DNA of 64,000 nucleotides from Straminergon stramineum (GCA_963920665.1 OY987269.1:16308501-16372500); one strand, 5' to 3'; counted from the first letter of the stretch, positions 34,574-48,264 are shown. A program made the numbers and translations. Notes: a model not told the origin generated them from the letters alone.

Positions 34574-35385
34574 CCCAAGCGTGAGTGCGTGATTCGTGAC
34601 TCGACAAAAAGAAGCTACTTAACAGCTAATTCGAATTAATCCCTGTTTGGAACAAACAAAAAGTTCAGTCCACTGTGCTAAAGAAGCTACTAGGGAGGTA
34701 GTTCGCCTGGGGACTTATGGAGGGCACACGCAGGGGCGGCAGGGCCTATCCAGTTCCAGGTGATATCTGGCACCCTCCGTCAGTACGTTCTCCAGGAATA
34801 TAGCGATTGCTGCCATACGAAACTCTAAACCTGAAAAATGGATGGAATCAGCAGGAGCTGATTCCATACCTTCGCGCATTCTTTTACGGAATCGCAAGTA
34901 CTTTCGCTTCATTTTGCAAGTACTTTCGCGTTGGGTGGAAAGTACTTCCACTTCAGGTGGTAACGGCCCGGTGTATTGTGTCCATGTGTCGCCACACTCC
35001 CCGAGTGTGCTCAAGGCTCAAGCCTCTGTCTGTGTGTGTTGGAGATGCTGTGCACGCGTGTTTCTAGACTTTGTTTTCATCGACGAAGCTCGGGAATGAT
35101 GCCTCTCCTGAAATACTTCGTTATGGACCGGATTACTTTCATTGTTACCCGAATTAATTGTTGGATGATTTGTTATCATCATAGTATCCACATCTTTGAG
35201 ATTCACCGCACGGCAATATCTAAACTTACTTCTCGTTTTCTTGCTGTTGGAACTCGATTGTGAGAATTATTACACGTGTACCGAGAGTTGTACGTACTGT
35301 GGCTTGGGTTGTAGCTTGGGTTGACAGTTTTTAGCATGTGTGCTCTGAAACCAAACAAGTAGCTATGGGTGACTCTTCTATGTTG

Positions 35386-36040
35386 CTCTTGTCCATGTGG
35401 CATTGGCTCCCTTTTTAAAGGAAGGTCCTATTCCTACATTTTTACACGTAGCTTGGGTCAATGGTACACCCAAGAAGGTTCTCTATATTCAAGAGGCTTT
35501 GTCCTTGTACCACTAGCTCGCTTTTCAAGAAAGGTTCTATTTTGACTTTTGTAAAAAGTAGTTTTTGCCAATGTAATGCCAACAAGGTGCTAATTAATAT
35601 TCAAAAGGCTTTATCCTTGTAACACCAGCTCACTTTCCAAAGAAGGTTCTATTTTGACTTTTGTAAAAGTAGTTATTGCTAGTGTAATGCCAACAAGGTG
35701 CTAATTAATATTCAAAAGGCTTTATCCTTGTAACACCAGCTCACTTTCCAAAGATGGTTCTATTTTGACTTCTATAAAAGTAGTTATTGCCAGTGTAATG
35801 CCAACAAGGTACTAATTAATATTCAAAAGGCTTTATCCTTGTAACACTAGCTGACTTTCCAAGAAAGGTTCTATTTTGACTTTTGTAAAAGTAGTTTTTG
35901 CCAATGTAATGCCAACAAGGTGCTAATCTCTATGAAGCTTTGTCCTTATACCACTACCTTACTTTTTGAGGAAGATCCTACTCAAATTCCTTTAAATGTC
36001 ACTTCAATCCTAATTGTCTCCTTTGGTTTAGAGAAAACAA
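35386..36040. repeat. 111-bp tandem array, about six units
   Basis: Units with CTTTATCCTTGTAACACCAG, CTCACTTTCCAAAGAAGGTT, CTATTTTGACTTTTGTAAAA and GCCAATGTAATGCCAACAAG repeat with a 111-bp spacing (anchor AAAAGGC at 35603, 35714 and 35825). The outer units at either end are more diverged. The family also occurs in CNGC intron 7. Confidence 0.9.
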
Positions 36041-36829
36041 CAATAAAAAAAATTAGCATCCCCTAGCTTTGAAACCAAGCCATAGATAAACACATTCTTG
36101 TGATCTTGGGCCTAGCACTAGCAATTATTTAGAAACAATATGTGATAAAATATAAGGTATTGTTTACTAGTTGGAGTGAAAATTTTGAAAAAATGTAGAA
36201 ATAAATTAGGGATCACAAATAGAAAAAGGGGTGTTATAAAAAAATAGGATCATTATAAGTTAAGGTTTTTAATTTTTTTAGATTAAAATATAGGATTTTG
36301 GAAGGGATAAAAGAGGATGAATGTGAATGAAACCTTCACTTTATGTTTATGAGTTGGATGAACTAATGAATGAATAAGGGATGGAGGTACATAATTGCTT
36401 ACAAGTAGAGACTAAAGTGTAAAGCCTTTGGATGCAACTATTTTTGTGAAGGAATAACATACACTACTATGAAATATTTCGTATCTTGCAAAGTAATGAG
36501 ATGCACCAAAATATTTTATATAAATTTTAGGGTACTAAAAAATTTGCAAGCTTTTCATTTCAATGAAACATAGGGTACTAAGAAATGGACATATTCTCAT
36601 TTTTTCTAATGAAAGGGTCTATAAGTCTATTTAATACTCAAATTTAGAAATAATACCCCCCTTTTTATTATGTGGCTATCTCAAGTGTATGCAAAAAAAT
36701 ATAGTGAGTGCAGCCCTGAGCTTGTAATTTAAGGTATCCTTAGTGGATCTAAAATCAAACAACTAAACTATAAAAAAAAAATGTATCTTAGTGATTTTGG
36801 CAAGGTCAAGCTTTTACATCAAACAATAG

Positions 36830-37632
36830 TTAACCCTTGAATGCCCAAGGCACCATATTTTGGTACCGACTATACTTTAAAGTTGAACAATGTCTTATCA
36901 AAGTGTTATTTTGGATAGTTTATTTTCTAAATGAAAACCTTCTTTGGATTTTGGAAAGTCTATTTTAAGCATCAAAAAATCCAATTTGGGAAAAAAATAT
37001 TTATGATTTTTCTAATGCAAAATTTGGGCAAGGGTGTCCATTCCAAGTCTTTTTTTTTCTTATTAGAGGCTTAAGGAAATGAGACTCAAATACACTAGAA
37101 TGACTAGATCTAGGGGGCATCACATTAGAAATTCATTTAAAAATTTTTATGGAGTAGATTTTGAAAAGATATAATTGGATCATAATAATTCTTGTTATGT
37201 CCTTTAAACTCATATTTTTATGACCTCAAATTTAGATTTGACATGTAAAAAGGGAACTGAAAGATTTCAAATCACTTTTACAATTTGAACACATAGGGAA
37301 TTTCATTAAAATGGCATATTCTATATGCCATTTTTAAACCACATGATCTAAACTCCAAAAGTGCCAAAGTTGCAAAATGGTGCCATTTTAACAAAATTCC
37401 CAATACACCCTCTTGATCAAACATTATAATCTTTCAATCCATAAATGATATTGTTGTATTTTTTTATGTGATTAGACATAATATGTTTAGTTTGAATTTA
37501 TATTTCTACAATTCTTTTTAAATTGATAAAACTTATTACAACTTACACATTTTGTTTTGTTTTCAGTAAATTGCCAAATTCTAAGAAATTAAAAAAAAGC
37601 CTTGGACACATAGGCAAGGTAATCAGGGTTAA
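36830..37632 (+). mobile_element. TTAA TIR element family A, copy 1 (about 803 bp)
   Basis: The left end is TTAACCCTTGAATGCCCAAG. The internal sequence (TATTTTAAGCATCAAAAAAT, GGGCAAGGGTGTCCATT, TTTAGATTTGACATGTAAAA, CCTCTTGATCAAACATTA) is shared with the copies at 47.6, 56.0 and 61.2 kb. The right end is GCCTTGG, then a short insertion and CAGGGTTAA. Confidence 0.65.
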
Positions 37633-39450
37633 ACATATTTTGTTGATTTTGGTGTAAGTAAGGTAGTCTACTCTAAAAGCAATTATGACATAGAAGTACA
37701 TTTTTTTTTCTTCAATGTACTTATTGTACTCCAACTTCAAATATTCATAACTAATTCCACAAAGCTCCAAAAAAATATAAAACAACTTGGGTTACATGCC
37801 AATTCCATTATTCCTCCTACTAAAATTTACTAAAAATCATTTTAAAGAATTTACCTTCTCCGAAAAGGCAATCAACTCTTAAATGGTCGCTTTAAGAGCA
37901 AACTACCTCAAGTGTGCCAAATTGAGATCTTCAAGGTGTTGCAAGTTAGGAGTTATAGTGCTTGGATTGGTTTTTGACAATACATGTGTTATCATTGCTT
38001 AAATGGTCATGTAAATTTTTTGTACATAGCAAGTCATTTGATAATGCCATACTTAGGTCAATGGTTTTTAGTTAGGTACTCAACTCTATAACTAAGTGGT
38101 CATGACTATGATCTTAGATTTATTTAAGCAAATAATTCACACAATACCCAAAAGGATGATTTCCACAGTAACCAACTCGACATTCTCAGATTAACTAAAA
38201 CATCAATGATGTATACTATAAAGTGAAATTAGGTTGTCCCACACTAATTTCTAGACAATTGACACTATATAAATATTTATTGGTATTATATAAGACTGCA
38301 CTACTTTTGAATTAGATATTGTTGTAAGTGGGACTCATAAAACTTCATAAGTACAATTGGAAATATTTATAGTAGTACTTATTGACTTTCATGGCTTATA
38401 AAGTAATTTTCTTGGGGTAAGCCAACCTAATTGTTAAGGCAATCTAATTTTACTATTTAGTGTAGAATACAAGGTTTATGTAAATATGATATTCCAAACC
38501 ATGCATGATGTCAATCCAATCTCATCTTGAGTCGGATCTCATATCACTTCAACCCTCTAGTTTACAATGAAAGCTTTTAATACATTTGTATAGGTGGCAA
38601 CTTATAAGTAGATCAATATTGTACTTTCATTAACCCTAGAAGGATGTTAGGAACATTTTGTGTCCATTGGATGGTCAACCAAGCTTTGTGCATATGGAAG
38701 AATGTATGATTTTCATCCAATTTTTAGTGTGCAACTTCAATGATGTTAGAGCCTTAGAGGCATATCAATGAGTCAAGTTTAAGACATTTTAGTTTTTATT
38801 TTATTTTATATGAGGTAGTTTATCAAAAAATGGTACACTATCCAATTGTGTGCAAGTCAAATGAGATAAATCCTACTTTGAGTAAGACACTAAAAACCTC
38901 CAACAAAATACACCCTCAGGGGTGAATTTACCCCTACAAAAAAAGCAAGAACAGTAGAAGACACTTGAGGCCTTCAAGAGCCCGTTTCTGGACTATTCCC
39001 TGCAGTGTTCCATGTGCTCCCAGAAATTGGAAACCAGCTCATCATGGGCTGAATTTCCAAGTTTTTGGAAAAAAAATTAAAAAATTTTCCCCAAAATTTC
39101 TAAAAAGTATTAGAAAATGAAAAATGAATTTAAAAAATGAAAAAATGAAAAAAAAATTAATGAAAAATAATATTATTTTTTGACGTGGTAGTGACTATGG
39201 CCCTATGCCACATCATAATGATGTTGTGGCGAGTTTCCATAGCTTGAGAACTCAAAATAAATCACAACCTCTTCATGCCCTCAAATGTCTTCTAATATTT
39301 ATTATTTGCCACACATGATAAAATTGGCAAACTTTGAATCCTATATTTGCAATCTGAGGCCCGACATGAGCTTGAAGAGGTGAAGAATGGGTAATTAACA
39401 TGGCACAAAACGGGGGACTTTTTTATTTTACAATTCCCCTACAAAACACA

Positions 39451-39600
39451 AAATTCCACCCTGTAGGTTCCACTTCATAGGATGGGGTTAGCATTTGGCC
39501 TACTCTTGTGGCAAATAGTATCTACAAATTTCACCTTGCAAGAGCCACTTCGTAGGATGGGTTTAGCGTCTTGCCAACTCTTGTGGCAAAAATTGTCTCT
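39451..39600. repeat. Two-copy 75-bp tandem repeat
   Basis: CCACTTCATAGGATGGGGTT then ACTCTTGTGGCAAA, and CCACTTCGTAGGATGGGTTT then ACTCTTGTGGCAAA, are offset by 75 bp. Confidence 0.85.
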
Positions 39601-39849
39601 GAGTAGAAACGTGTGATTTTCTGAGTCTGTGAGCATATTTTCTTCAGTACGAAAGTCAAATACAAGTGACACGAGCGCTACGTATCCCAAGTAGACGTGG
39701 TGGACCTAACCTACTTACTTCTCCACTTAAGTACTTTCGAAAGAGGACGAAACTGTCTGATTAAACTAAAATTTTCTGCAAGCAATATGGTAGAGCATGG
39801 CTACTCCAGAACGCTGAAATAACTGAACGGAAACTGTGCAAATGACGTC

Positions 39850-41640
39850 TCCGAAGTGCCTGATATGATGAGAAAGCGTGCTTTGACAAGCAGAAGGCAG
39901 TTTCGTGGTAAAGCCCTGCGGGTTGACCAGCAGATAACACCTGCAAAGCGCGAACTAATATTGACACAGCACGGCAAGTTCGAGACTTCGAGGCCCGAGG
40001 CCCGGGCTCTTGCTGTCATGCGCCGAGAATCGATCTATCCCAGCTGTAGATCGAATCCAGTAGAATCCGGCACAGTAGCGTACACGAAAACCGTAAGTAA
40101 GGAACCAGCTACCATCATCTATAGATTGCCTGCATCAGCAATGCGCCTCAATCATACACGGAGTTCTCAACTTGGTTGACCTTCAAGTTCCAAATTGGTA
40201 TGCAAGCAAGACTTGCTACCGATCCGTGACCACTCAGCTTTGAATAGAAACAGAAAGAATTGTCAACTTTCCCTTCAATCGTGGCCTCCCACCTTCCACA
40301 CTAACCCTTCATGAGGTAAAGGACGCCGCGGTGGTTTCGGCCGACAAATGACAGAGAATCCATTTCATGTAAGACAAAAGTGGAACTATTCATTCTCAGA
40401 ATTTTGTGTGGAAAGAGGAAAGAGGAGGTCTTGTACGTACAGCAGTTTGACTTCCAATGAGTGCTTTTGGGATATTTGTAACCAATGATTCACGCAAAGC
40501 GCAAATTATTATTACTGACACAGCCAAGTTTGAAACTTTGAGGTCAGAGCCCCGAATTTCTGCTTTCTTGTGCCAAAAATCTATCACAGCTGTAGATTGT
40601 CACGGCAGATTGCACTATTGAGTGAGTCGCGGTGACCTCCAGAGATCGAATCTTGGAAACTTTGTTCAGAATCTTAAAATTTTGCGACCATCAATAATTT
40701 GTCTCCAACTTTGTGTGTATGCGAAACAAGAAACCGTTTGAATACATTGTTGCCAACAGAAGCCACGTTAGAAAATCCTGAATTATTCTTGACGGAAATC
40801 CGAATTATTCACCAACTCGATCGAGGTCGTTGCTATACTGGACAGGACGTTGACAAGTTAACTTCGCGACGGAGGAATGTCGCCAGAAACACGGCAGAGA
40901 CCGTGTGTCGATCCCTCAACTGCCTTCTTCATTGCAAGTAAATTATTGGACGACTTCGTTACAACGTCAATCTTTCCGCCTCAGCAGGTCGTAGCCAAGT
41001 ACTAGTCATCACTGGATTCGATCATGAAACTGGTTTAGGGTTTCATCAAACTGTTTTAGGGTTTAGGGTTTTCTGAGCCCGCTGGGTGCCCAAATATCTC
41101 CCTTCAGGAAACCTGCTCCTGCTTTCAAGTGCCAAGAATCTATCAACGCTGTAGAATCCAGAAGAGAGTGCACTAAAACAGTAACTAAGGACCTGATGCC
41201 ATCTCCTATAGATCGCCTTCAGCAAACTCACCCAGTGCTCGGGGAGAACCGCCGTTTAGTTTCTTGTTAGCTGGTGGAATTGGAAAAAAAACAGTTGCAA
41301 ATTGAACACATTGGAAAAGAAACTACAAAAGAAATCTATAAGATTTTATATTTAGGGTAAAAAATAGAGAAATAATTGGACTTGGCACTTGAAAAAACTG
41401 GTTCAATATGGGCAATTAAAGGAAAGTAGTTGGTAAAACCCCAAAAATGTCCCTAATGTTGAACTCACTTCTTCCAATCAAACACATACATGGTTGACCT
41501 TCAATTACCAAATTGGTATGCAAGCATGACTTGGCTAACTTTCATGACCACTCATCTTGGAATAGAAATAGGATTGCGAACTCTTCCTTCAATAGTGGCC
41601 ACCAACCTTCTACACTATCCATGGAAGAACACCTCTAAAG
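39850..41640. repeat. Diverged segmental repeat block
   Basis: Three versions of a segment with TGCCAAGAATCTATC, AGCTGTAGA, GAATCCAG, AGTAACTAAGGA and CCATC-CTATAGAT occur near 40020, 40570 and 41130. A second segment (TGGTTGACCTTCAA, CCAAATTGGTATGCAAGCA, GACCACTCA, GGAATAGAAA, CAATCGTGGCC) occurs at 40170-40310 and 41490-41620. The CGTGGTAAAGCCCTGCGGGT phrase near 39903 recurs near 51820. Together these show repeated local duplication of one ancestral sequence. Confidence 0.65.
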
Positions 41641-42396
41641 TGAAATGAAAGTCATCTAGAGGATGTAAAGAAATCATCCAATTTTTATGGAAGCAAACCA
41701 TGTGCTCATTATTGTTATCTTGCTCTAAACGAATATGAGGATTTTGCAAATTTTGATATGAATTTAAATGTATGTACCATGGATCACCTTCTAGTGTATT
41801 TGGCAACTTTTAGCTACTTGCTTTAAATTTGAATTTCAACAACAAAAATGATTTACCAGTTTTTCAAAATTTGACACCAATCAATGTACTCTAGATATGA
41901 AAGTTTTAATTCTATTCCAATTTTAAAATTTCGAAATTCTTGAAATTGAATATTTTATTGCAATTTGAACTTGGGGCCTATTACTAATATATATTGAATT
42001 TCTTATTACTAAACAATATTATATCCTTGTCTATATTAGAATATTACTCACTATGATAGAAACCTATGGTGAAATTTTCAAATTTTTGGAACTAATTTTG
42101 TATTTTATTTGAATTAATTTCAATTATTTTTCCAAAATACACAATAATTTCAAATTTCCACTAAAATTCCAATTTTTTTATGACTACTAGTAATGGAAGA
42201 CATGATATTTCTTTTCAAAAAAGTATAAATGAATAAATTTTCACCTACATATTGTGACACTTTTGTAGAGATTTGTAAGATAAAACAAAAAATTTGCTTG
42301 CACTAATTTAAAATAATGTGGCATCAATACTACAAAATAGGAAAATGAATGAATGTAGTGAGATTTTGTTACATGTAAAAACTAAAGCGGGTACTA

Positions 42397-43347
42397 TTAA
42401 ACCATAAAGGACCAAGCGTTTTTTTTTTTGGAAACATAGCAATTTGGGGCGGCTCACTATGAATGGAATTTTTATTTTATTTCTTTGAAATTTTCACACA
42501 ACATGTGCCCGAGGAGTAGCTTCAAGGCCCAACAATTTTCATTACTTTTGAATACATGGTTAAAAAGTTATTGTATGATATGTAGTTCTCATTGCTCAAG
42601 GGGCAACCCAGGCAACAAAAAAAACTTCTTAAAAAATCATTTTTTTAAAATAAAAATTTGAAATTGGTTTTCTAGATTTCTACGTATGTGAAAAACTTTG
42701 AATCATTCCATTTTTATTTATGAGATGAAAGTTATGAAGAGTTTTAGTTGTGAGTGGTTTGTGGGTAGTAATGGAATCTCTACTCTAAAATAAACTTTGA
42801 AGACCTTTATTTAACTCAATTTTCAATATTTGGGAATAAATAAATAAAAGCATGAGGTATATATTGTTTATTACAACATTATAACCATTGGGATTGGCAT
42901 TTTCAATTTCATAAATAAATTATTAAAAATTTAGTATTTTGAATCATTCTCTACTTCCTACTTACTAATTTTTCCCAATATGTTGTACAATTCCAAATGA
43001 TCTAAAATTTTTCAAGCATGTGGACAAAATGACTTGGAGAATGAATCCAAAGAGTTACAACCATGTAGGACATTTTTTCATAATGATCTGACCTTGTGAA
43101 GTGCACATGCCCGGATTTTTGCAGGGCCCAAAAAAGGCTATTTGTTAATTTAAACGTGAATATCTTGCAATCTACAAGGTGGAAATTCTTGAATTTTTTT
43201 TCCACATCTTCCCAAACTAGATTAATACAAGATCCTAAGGTTACATTTTACATTTTATTTTTTTAAAAACAAATTGGTACTTGTACTAGAAATGACAATT
43301 TTGGAGCGTTTTTGGTGAAACCATAGTCAAATACATTTAGGGGTTAA
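42397..43347 (-). mobile_element. TTAA TIR element family B, copy 1 (about 951 bp, inverted)
   Basis: Read on the minus strand it starts TTAACCCCTAAATG, then TTTGACTATGGTTTCACCAA, matching the plus-strand start of the copy at 57412. The other end, TTAAACCATAAAGGACCAAG, pairs with the right end of that copy. The interior is shared along its length in the opposite orientation. No coding capacity. Confidence 0.7.
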
Positions 43348-45772
43348 TGCCTTCAATTTTGCACTTATTTTTTACTTCTTCTAGTTGTGTGATGGTACCA
43401 TTTCCAATCAAACAATATTGCACATCATCTCTATTATTATTTTTTGAATAAGTAATAATATAATAATTTGAATTAAGTGAGCTATATGAGGTAGGCAACT
43501 CTCATGTAGAGTTGTAAGGGAAGATATATTTACCTATCCTAGTGGAAGAGTACAAGCTATTTAGCAAGGAGAGTCTCAAAGCATCTAAAGCTTGGTTTGG
43601 ACAACCAACAAATTATTGGAAATAAACAATCTTGCTTGTTTCAAGTAATTCCTTAGAAACACATAATTGGTTGAAAATAATAAGGCATTCTAAATTTATT
43701 TTTTAAAGAATGGAGATATCTTAAAATTACTTTAGCTAAAAATAGAATTGAAATGAATACTTTACTTGAATAAAGATGTTATTCATCATCTCTTTCATTA
43801 CAAAATAACTATTTCATTGTTCACTTGCATTATTTACAGTCTTCAATGTTCATTGCATGCTTCATGATTAGTAAAGTGAATCATATTCTAATTCAATATC
43901 CATTCTTAAAGAACCACACCATTCATTTTGAAGTGGAGTCTTCTTTTGTGTACTTCACAAACTAAGTCTACCTCCAACAAAGGGTATTAAGGATTATGCT
44001 TGTTACCAACACCAATGTGACATAGTTAAAAGAGTGATCGAAATTCACTCAATCATTAAGCATTTATCGTACAATCGAAAACTATTGTGTGGAAAAGATG
44101 TCTTAATGAGAAAATGAATAAGCTAATTAATCCTAGTGCCACCACACTTTTGAATTTGATTCCCAAGAAGTATAAGAGAAGGTCAATTTTTCTTTTAGAT
44201 ATACAAAATTAACATTGGAGACAACAAAAAAGGGTCTAAGGTTTTTCTAAGTGAATGTGTAGTTTCTATAATTCTTGGGAGTATGCCCCCTCAAAATGCA
44301 TGAAAGCTAATAGAGTCTAGTCCAACTTGAAAGAGCAAAGAATTGATGATAGTCAATTAATCATACTCCATTCTAAAATTGATAGTATCCAAGATAATAG
44401 TTGCCATACCAAGAGTCCATTATGGCCACATCCTTTACAAGGAGTTGCACTAGTAGAAATTTGTATCATTGTCAATAGAAACTAGATGACATTTTCTATT
44501 TTCTATGACAAAAAACTGAAAATACAAGTTGACTACAATACAGTTTGAAAAAGTTTGTGTTCATTGTAACACAATTTTTGGAAAACATAAGCTAGTTTTT
44601 ATTGACCGTGACACTCTTTTCTTCTAGTGTTGCTACTCCAATGCCATTGCTCCTAAAAGCAACTTTGTAGAGCCTAAAGTCACTACTTATATTTTTGATT
44701 TTGCCACATTCACCTCACCATTTAGTCACAAAAAAATGAATCTCTCATAAATTGAGTTTGAACAATTTTTGGCTGATTTGGTGGTCCAAATAAGGCTTCT
44801 TAGAGGTTGGAAAAAATAATCACATGGTGAAAATAGTATTTGTTTATTTATGAGTATTCTCAATTCCATTGAGTGGTGATACACTCCACTAGTTATCACA
44901 TGTATCATTTCCACAAGTGAACCTAAAGAAAAGTCAAAGAGAAGAAATTCCCATTCCAAGGTTCTATTGGAATTCTTCATGCGGTCGTTGAATTTGTAGG
45001 TTGCTAAGATAGAAGATGATGCATAAAGAAGTAGAAAATCGCTACTTTATTGCTTGAGTAGTGTAAACTTGCCAATCAACACATAGACAAAATTCAAATC
45101 CTTCTCCACATAAATATAGAGACTTGTATGTTTTGAAATTTGGTGTGTTTTTTATTGCAATTGAAAGGCGATGAAACTATAATCTACTTCAAAATTCCTT
45201 GCAACCTTTCACTATATTATGTTCAGTCATTGGGCAATGATACAAAATTTTGTTCTTACTGCAATTGAATTGGTAGTTGCATCGTGCTATTAGTGTTTAG
45301 TAAATGGCAACGATTGTTGTCTATTTGGGGGGGGGTCTAATAAATGGTAGATTTACTTTAGTCAGTTAAGTACTGATCAAGATGTTAGTTAAGGTAGCCA
45401 ATCCATTAACCACTTAAGCAATTGCGCATATCTAGAGCGCCGATTTCTTGAGTGGAGGAATTTTCATGTGTACAAAAATAGAGCTTTGAAGGATTCTATA
45501 AATTTTTAGAATTTTATTTCTCAAAACATAATTATTGTGAATTTTTTAGCTCAAGATTCTGTTTGACCCATATTGGTCATATAGGTCCTATTTCCAACCA
45601 AGGGTTGGTTGCAATATTGAGAGTATTATAGCCAATCATAATGCGCTACAACTACACAAGAATTGTGCCATAATTAACAACTACTCATGACTACCTGATT
45701 AGAAAGAAAACAATCTATAGGGTAGAAATGGGGGGGGGGTGTGATAAAAAATGGATCGCCTCTTATAATTTA

Positions 45773-45851
45773 TTAACCCCTAAAGGACCATAAAGCCACC
45801 AGGTAGCTTTTACAACACTATATTTTGCACCCTTGGTCCTTTAGAGGTTAA
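45773..45851. mobile_element. 79-bp miniature TIR element
   Basis: It begins TTAACCCCTAAAGGACC and ends GGTCCTTTAGAGGTTAA: perfect inverted repeats of 17 bp except for one base, with TTAA as the outermost bases on both sides and only about 45 bp between. It could form a hairpin. The left half matches the end of the element at 11257. Confidence 0.75.
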
Positions 45852-46079
45852 CAAGCAATCTTGCTTGTAAATAGGCCTGGGAATAGAATCCCTATGTATG
45901 TGACTCAAATGAAATAAATCCCACTCTTGCGGTAAACATTATGTACTTGGATATGCAAAAACATGTGTGTGACTATGTTTATATAATTATGTTCAACAAT
46001 CCCAATGTCAAATACAAGTGACGCTAGGGCTAACATACATACTCCAATGAAGAGGGGTCGAGGGGAGGTAACCCTTAAC

Positions 46080-46590
46080 TTATTTTAGAACTAGTGTGCC
46101 CTCTGCCATTGCCACAACCAAAAGAAAAGTGAAAGTAATTTTCTAATTTTTTTAATTCAAATAAACCTTTGAAAGTCAATAACTTTCTCACTATAGGTGC
46201 AAACTTCACAAAATAAAGCCTATGCACCCCTCCTCGCCAAGGGCTTTCTAATAGTATCAAGAATGTGACCGGCGGATGCACAGTCCAAGAGAGCTCCACA
46301 TAACAAACAAACAAAACAAAACAAAGCAAACAACATAACTAAAGGTATGGACTAGTGTACCCAGTGCCGTTGCCACAAGAATTGCCAACTTTGAAGTAAT
46401 TTTCTAATTTTTTTTATTCAAAAAAACCTTTGAAATTCAATAACTTTCACATCATAGGTCTATGCACCCCTCCTCGCCAAGGGCTTTTTGACAAGACCAA
46501 GAACACGACCAGGGGATGTATGGTCCTTGAGATCTCAACATAACAAATAAACAAAACAAAACAAAACAACCTAACTTAAAGTATGGATGG
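46080..46590. repeat. Two-copy tandem repeat of about 265 bp
   Basis: Each copy contains CTAGTGTGCCC/CTAGTGTACCC, GTAATTTTCTAATTTTTTT, ATGCACCCCTCCTCGCCAAG and GGGCTTT, and ends in an ACAAACAAACAAAACAAAAC tract. Confidence 0.9.
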
Positions 46591-46919
46591 GTACTTCTCT
46601 ACTTACTTCAGAAGATTGAAGGAAATAAAAAATTTTACTTGTATCTAACACTATAACTATGGTAGACCATGGCCGGGCTATTTGAGAACGCAAAGTAGGT
46701 TAGTTGATAAGAAACTTTATCACTATATATATATTTGGGTTGAAGAATCATGTCTCCAAAGTTCTAATGAGAAAGCTAAAGGTTGATTCCCTCCGATAGG
46801 TTTTTTTCCAACGATTTGTCCTCAATTTGCACCAAAATGATCGGCTGTGCACCAAGCCCATAGAACATAAATAATAAAATCTTGGATGAAATTGCCAAAA
46901 AACTTTAAATTAAAAAAAA

Positions 46920-47085
46920 ATCTAGGATGAAATCACTAGATTGTGGATGAAAATAAAATTATGGATGTGTGATATGTATTAATGCGATATTTTCTATCCA
47001 ATATGTGGATGAATGTTGAAATTTGGACCACCACTAAGACATCTAATATCACCACTTTGGCACTATACAGAAAATGAAAAAAAAA
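46920..47085. repeat. Dispersed repeat, second copy of the unit at 22690-22860
   Basis: Same order and orientation of TTGTGGATGAAAAT, TTTCTATCCAATATGTGGAT and CACTTTGGCACT. Confidence 0.75.
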
Positions 47086-47617
47086 GGATTCCCACGTGGC
47101 GTTTGCAAACAACATGAGCTTAAAGATAAAACCTCATCATTAAAAGAAAATAAATTTTTTTTCTGGCAGTTTAGATTCAAAATTGTAGTGATAGTTTCTT
47201 AATGAGGCACAATTCCCATGTGCTTGGTAAGTTACTTCTTGTGAAGGACCTCATGTACCCCCACACAACCAATTACCAATTTTGATCCAATGGCCAAAAA
47301 TAGTCTAAATTTCAAACTTTGAATGATTTAAAAAATTAACGTGTCACTATCCCAAATCTATGGACAAGGAATTGTAATGAGTATTCAAAGGGTATGGGAC
47401 AATTTGAAGATGAGAGCTTGACCACTCATTGTCAAAACTCAGGAATTGTGTGCAACGTAAAACTTCAAACCTCATGTAGGCATAGTAGAATAATTTTTTT
47501 CAAGAAACCTTGAACTAAAAAAAGTTGGTAAATCAAAGTAACTTTTATCTCCAAAAATTCTTTTGAGATTCTAAGCCTCCAATCAAAAGTTTGGGACAAA
47601 ATTCAAAGAGGGGTTGA

Positions 47618-48225
47618 GATAAACCCCTAAAGTTTAATTGTATAATAATCTTTCAATGCCTAAGGCTTTTTTTGAGCTTCTTGAAACTTGCTCTAAATTG
47701 AACTAAAAACCAACATTTTAATAAGTACTATCAATTTTTTAAATTGTAACCATATAAAATTCAAACCAAACCTGTTAAGTTTCAAATGGAAAAAGTAAAT
47801 TTAACAATATTACTTACAAATTGAAATATTGTAATCTTTGATCACAAGAATATTCAAACTATGAAACCAATTTGAAGTCTTTTAATCTTCTTTTCACATG
47901 TCAAATCTAAAAAATTGGTCACCAAAAAATATGAGGGGTTAAAGGACATAACATACATAACTCCAATCAATTTATGGCTTCTCAAAATCTATTATTTTAT
48001 TTTTTTTAAATGAATTTTTCATGTGATTTTTTTTTGTAAGATCTACTGTCTTTAAACGCCTTTAATAGTCAATACTAGATAATCAAGATTTGCAATGGAA
48101 ACCCTTGTACAAAATCTTGAATAGAAAATTCATGATGATTCATTTTCATAAGTTGATTTTTGATGCTAAAACTAAAAAGTTTTGTTGACAAGAGAATTTG
48201 GTACCTTAAGCATTTTAAGGATTAA
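47618..48225 (-). mobile_element. TTAA TIR element family A, copy 2 (inverted)
   Basis: The reverse complement of the family A elements: AAACCCCTAAAG then AATGCCTAAGGCTTTTTTTG at the low end, TTTTCACATGTCAAATCTAA in the middle, GCAATGGAAACCCTTGTACA, and GGTACCTTAAGCATTTTAAG then GATTAA at the high end. Ends are eroded. Confidence 0.55.
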
Positions 48226-48264
48226 AGTAGATATCTTCCAAACCACCACTTCTTGATACTCTAC

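Larger units (their letters stand above)
33710..35385. other. LPR-like 5' flank and intergenic region
   Basis: Gene-like composition without a recognised gene. It should contain the LPR-like promoter (minus strand). It holds a 28-bp direct duplication at 34290-34349 and a plus-strand TATAAATA at 34566. ORFs near 34715-35103 overlap on both strands and are not convincing. Confidence 0.4.

Noticed and set aside
34715..35014. Minus-strand ORF with SGL...IFLENVL, recalling part of histone H4
   Set aside because: Similarity is limited to a few residues (mainly IFLENV), spacing is off and the rest of the ORF is unrelated. Probably chance, or at best a very old fragment.
35386..36040. Regular spacing considered as a CRISPR array
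   Set aside because: The repeats are 111-bp contiguous units without unique spacers, in a plant nuclear context; this is a satellite-like array.
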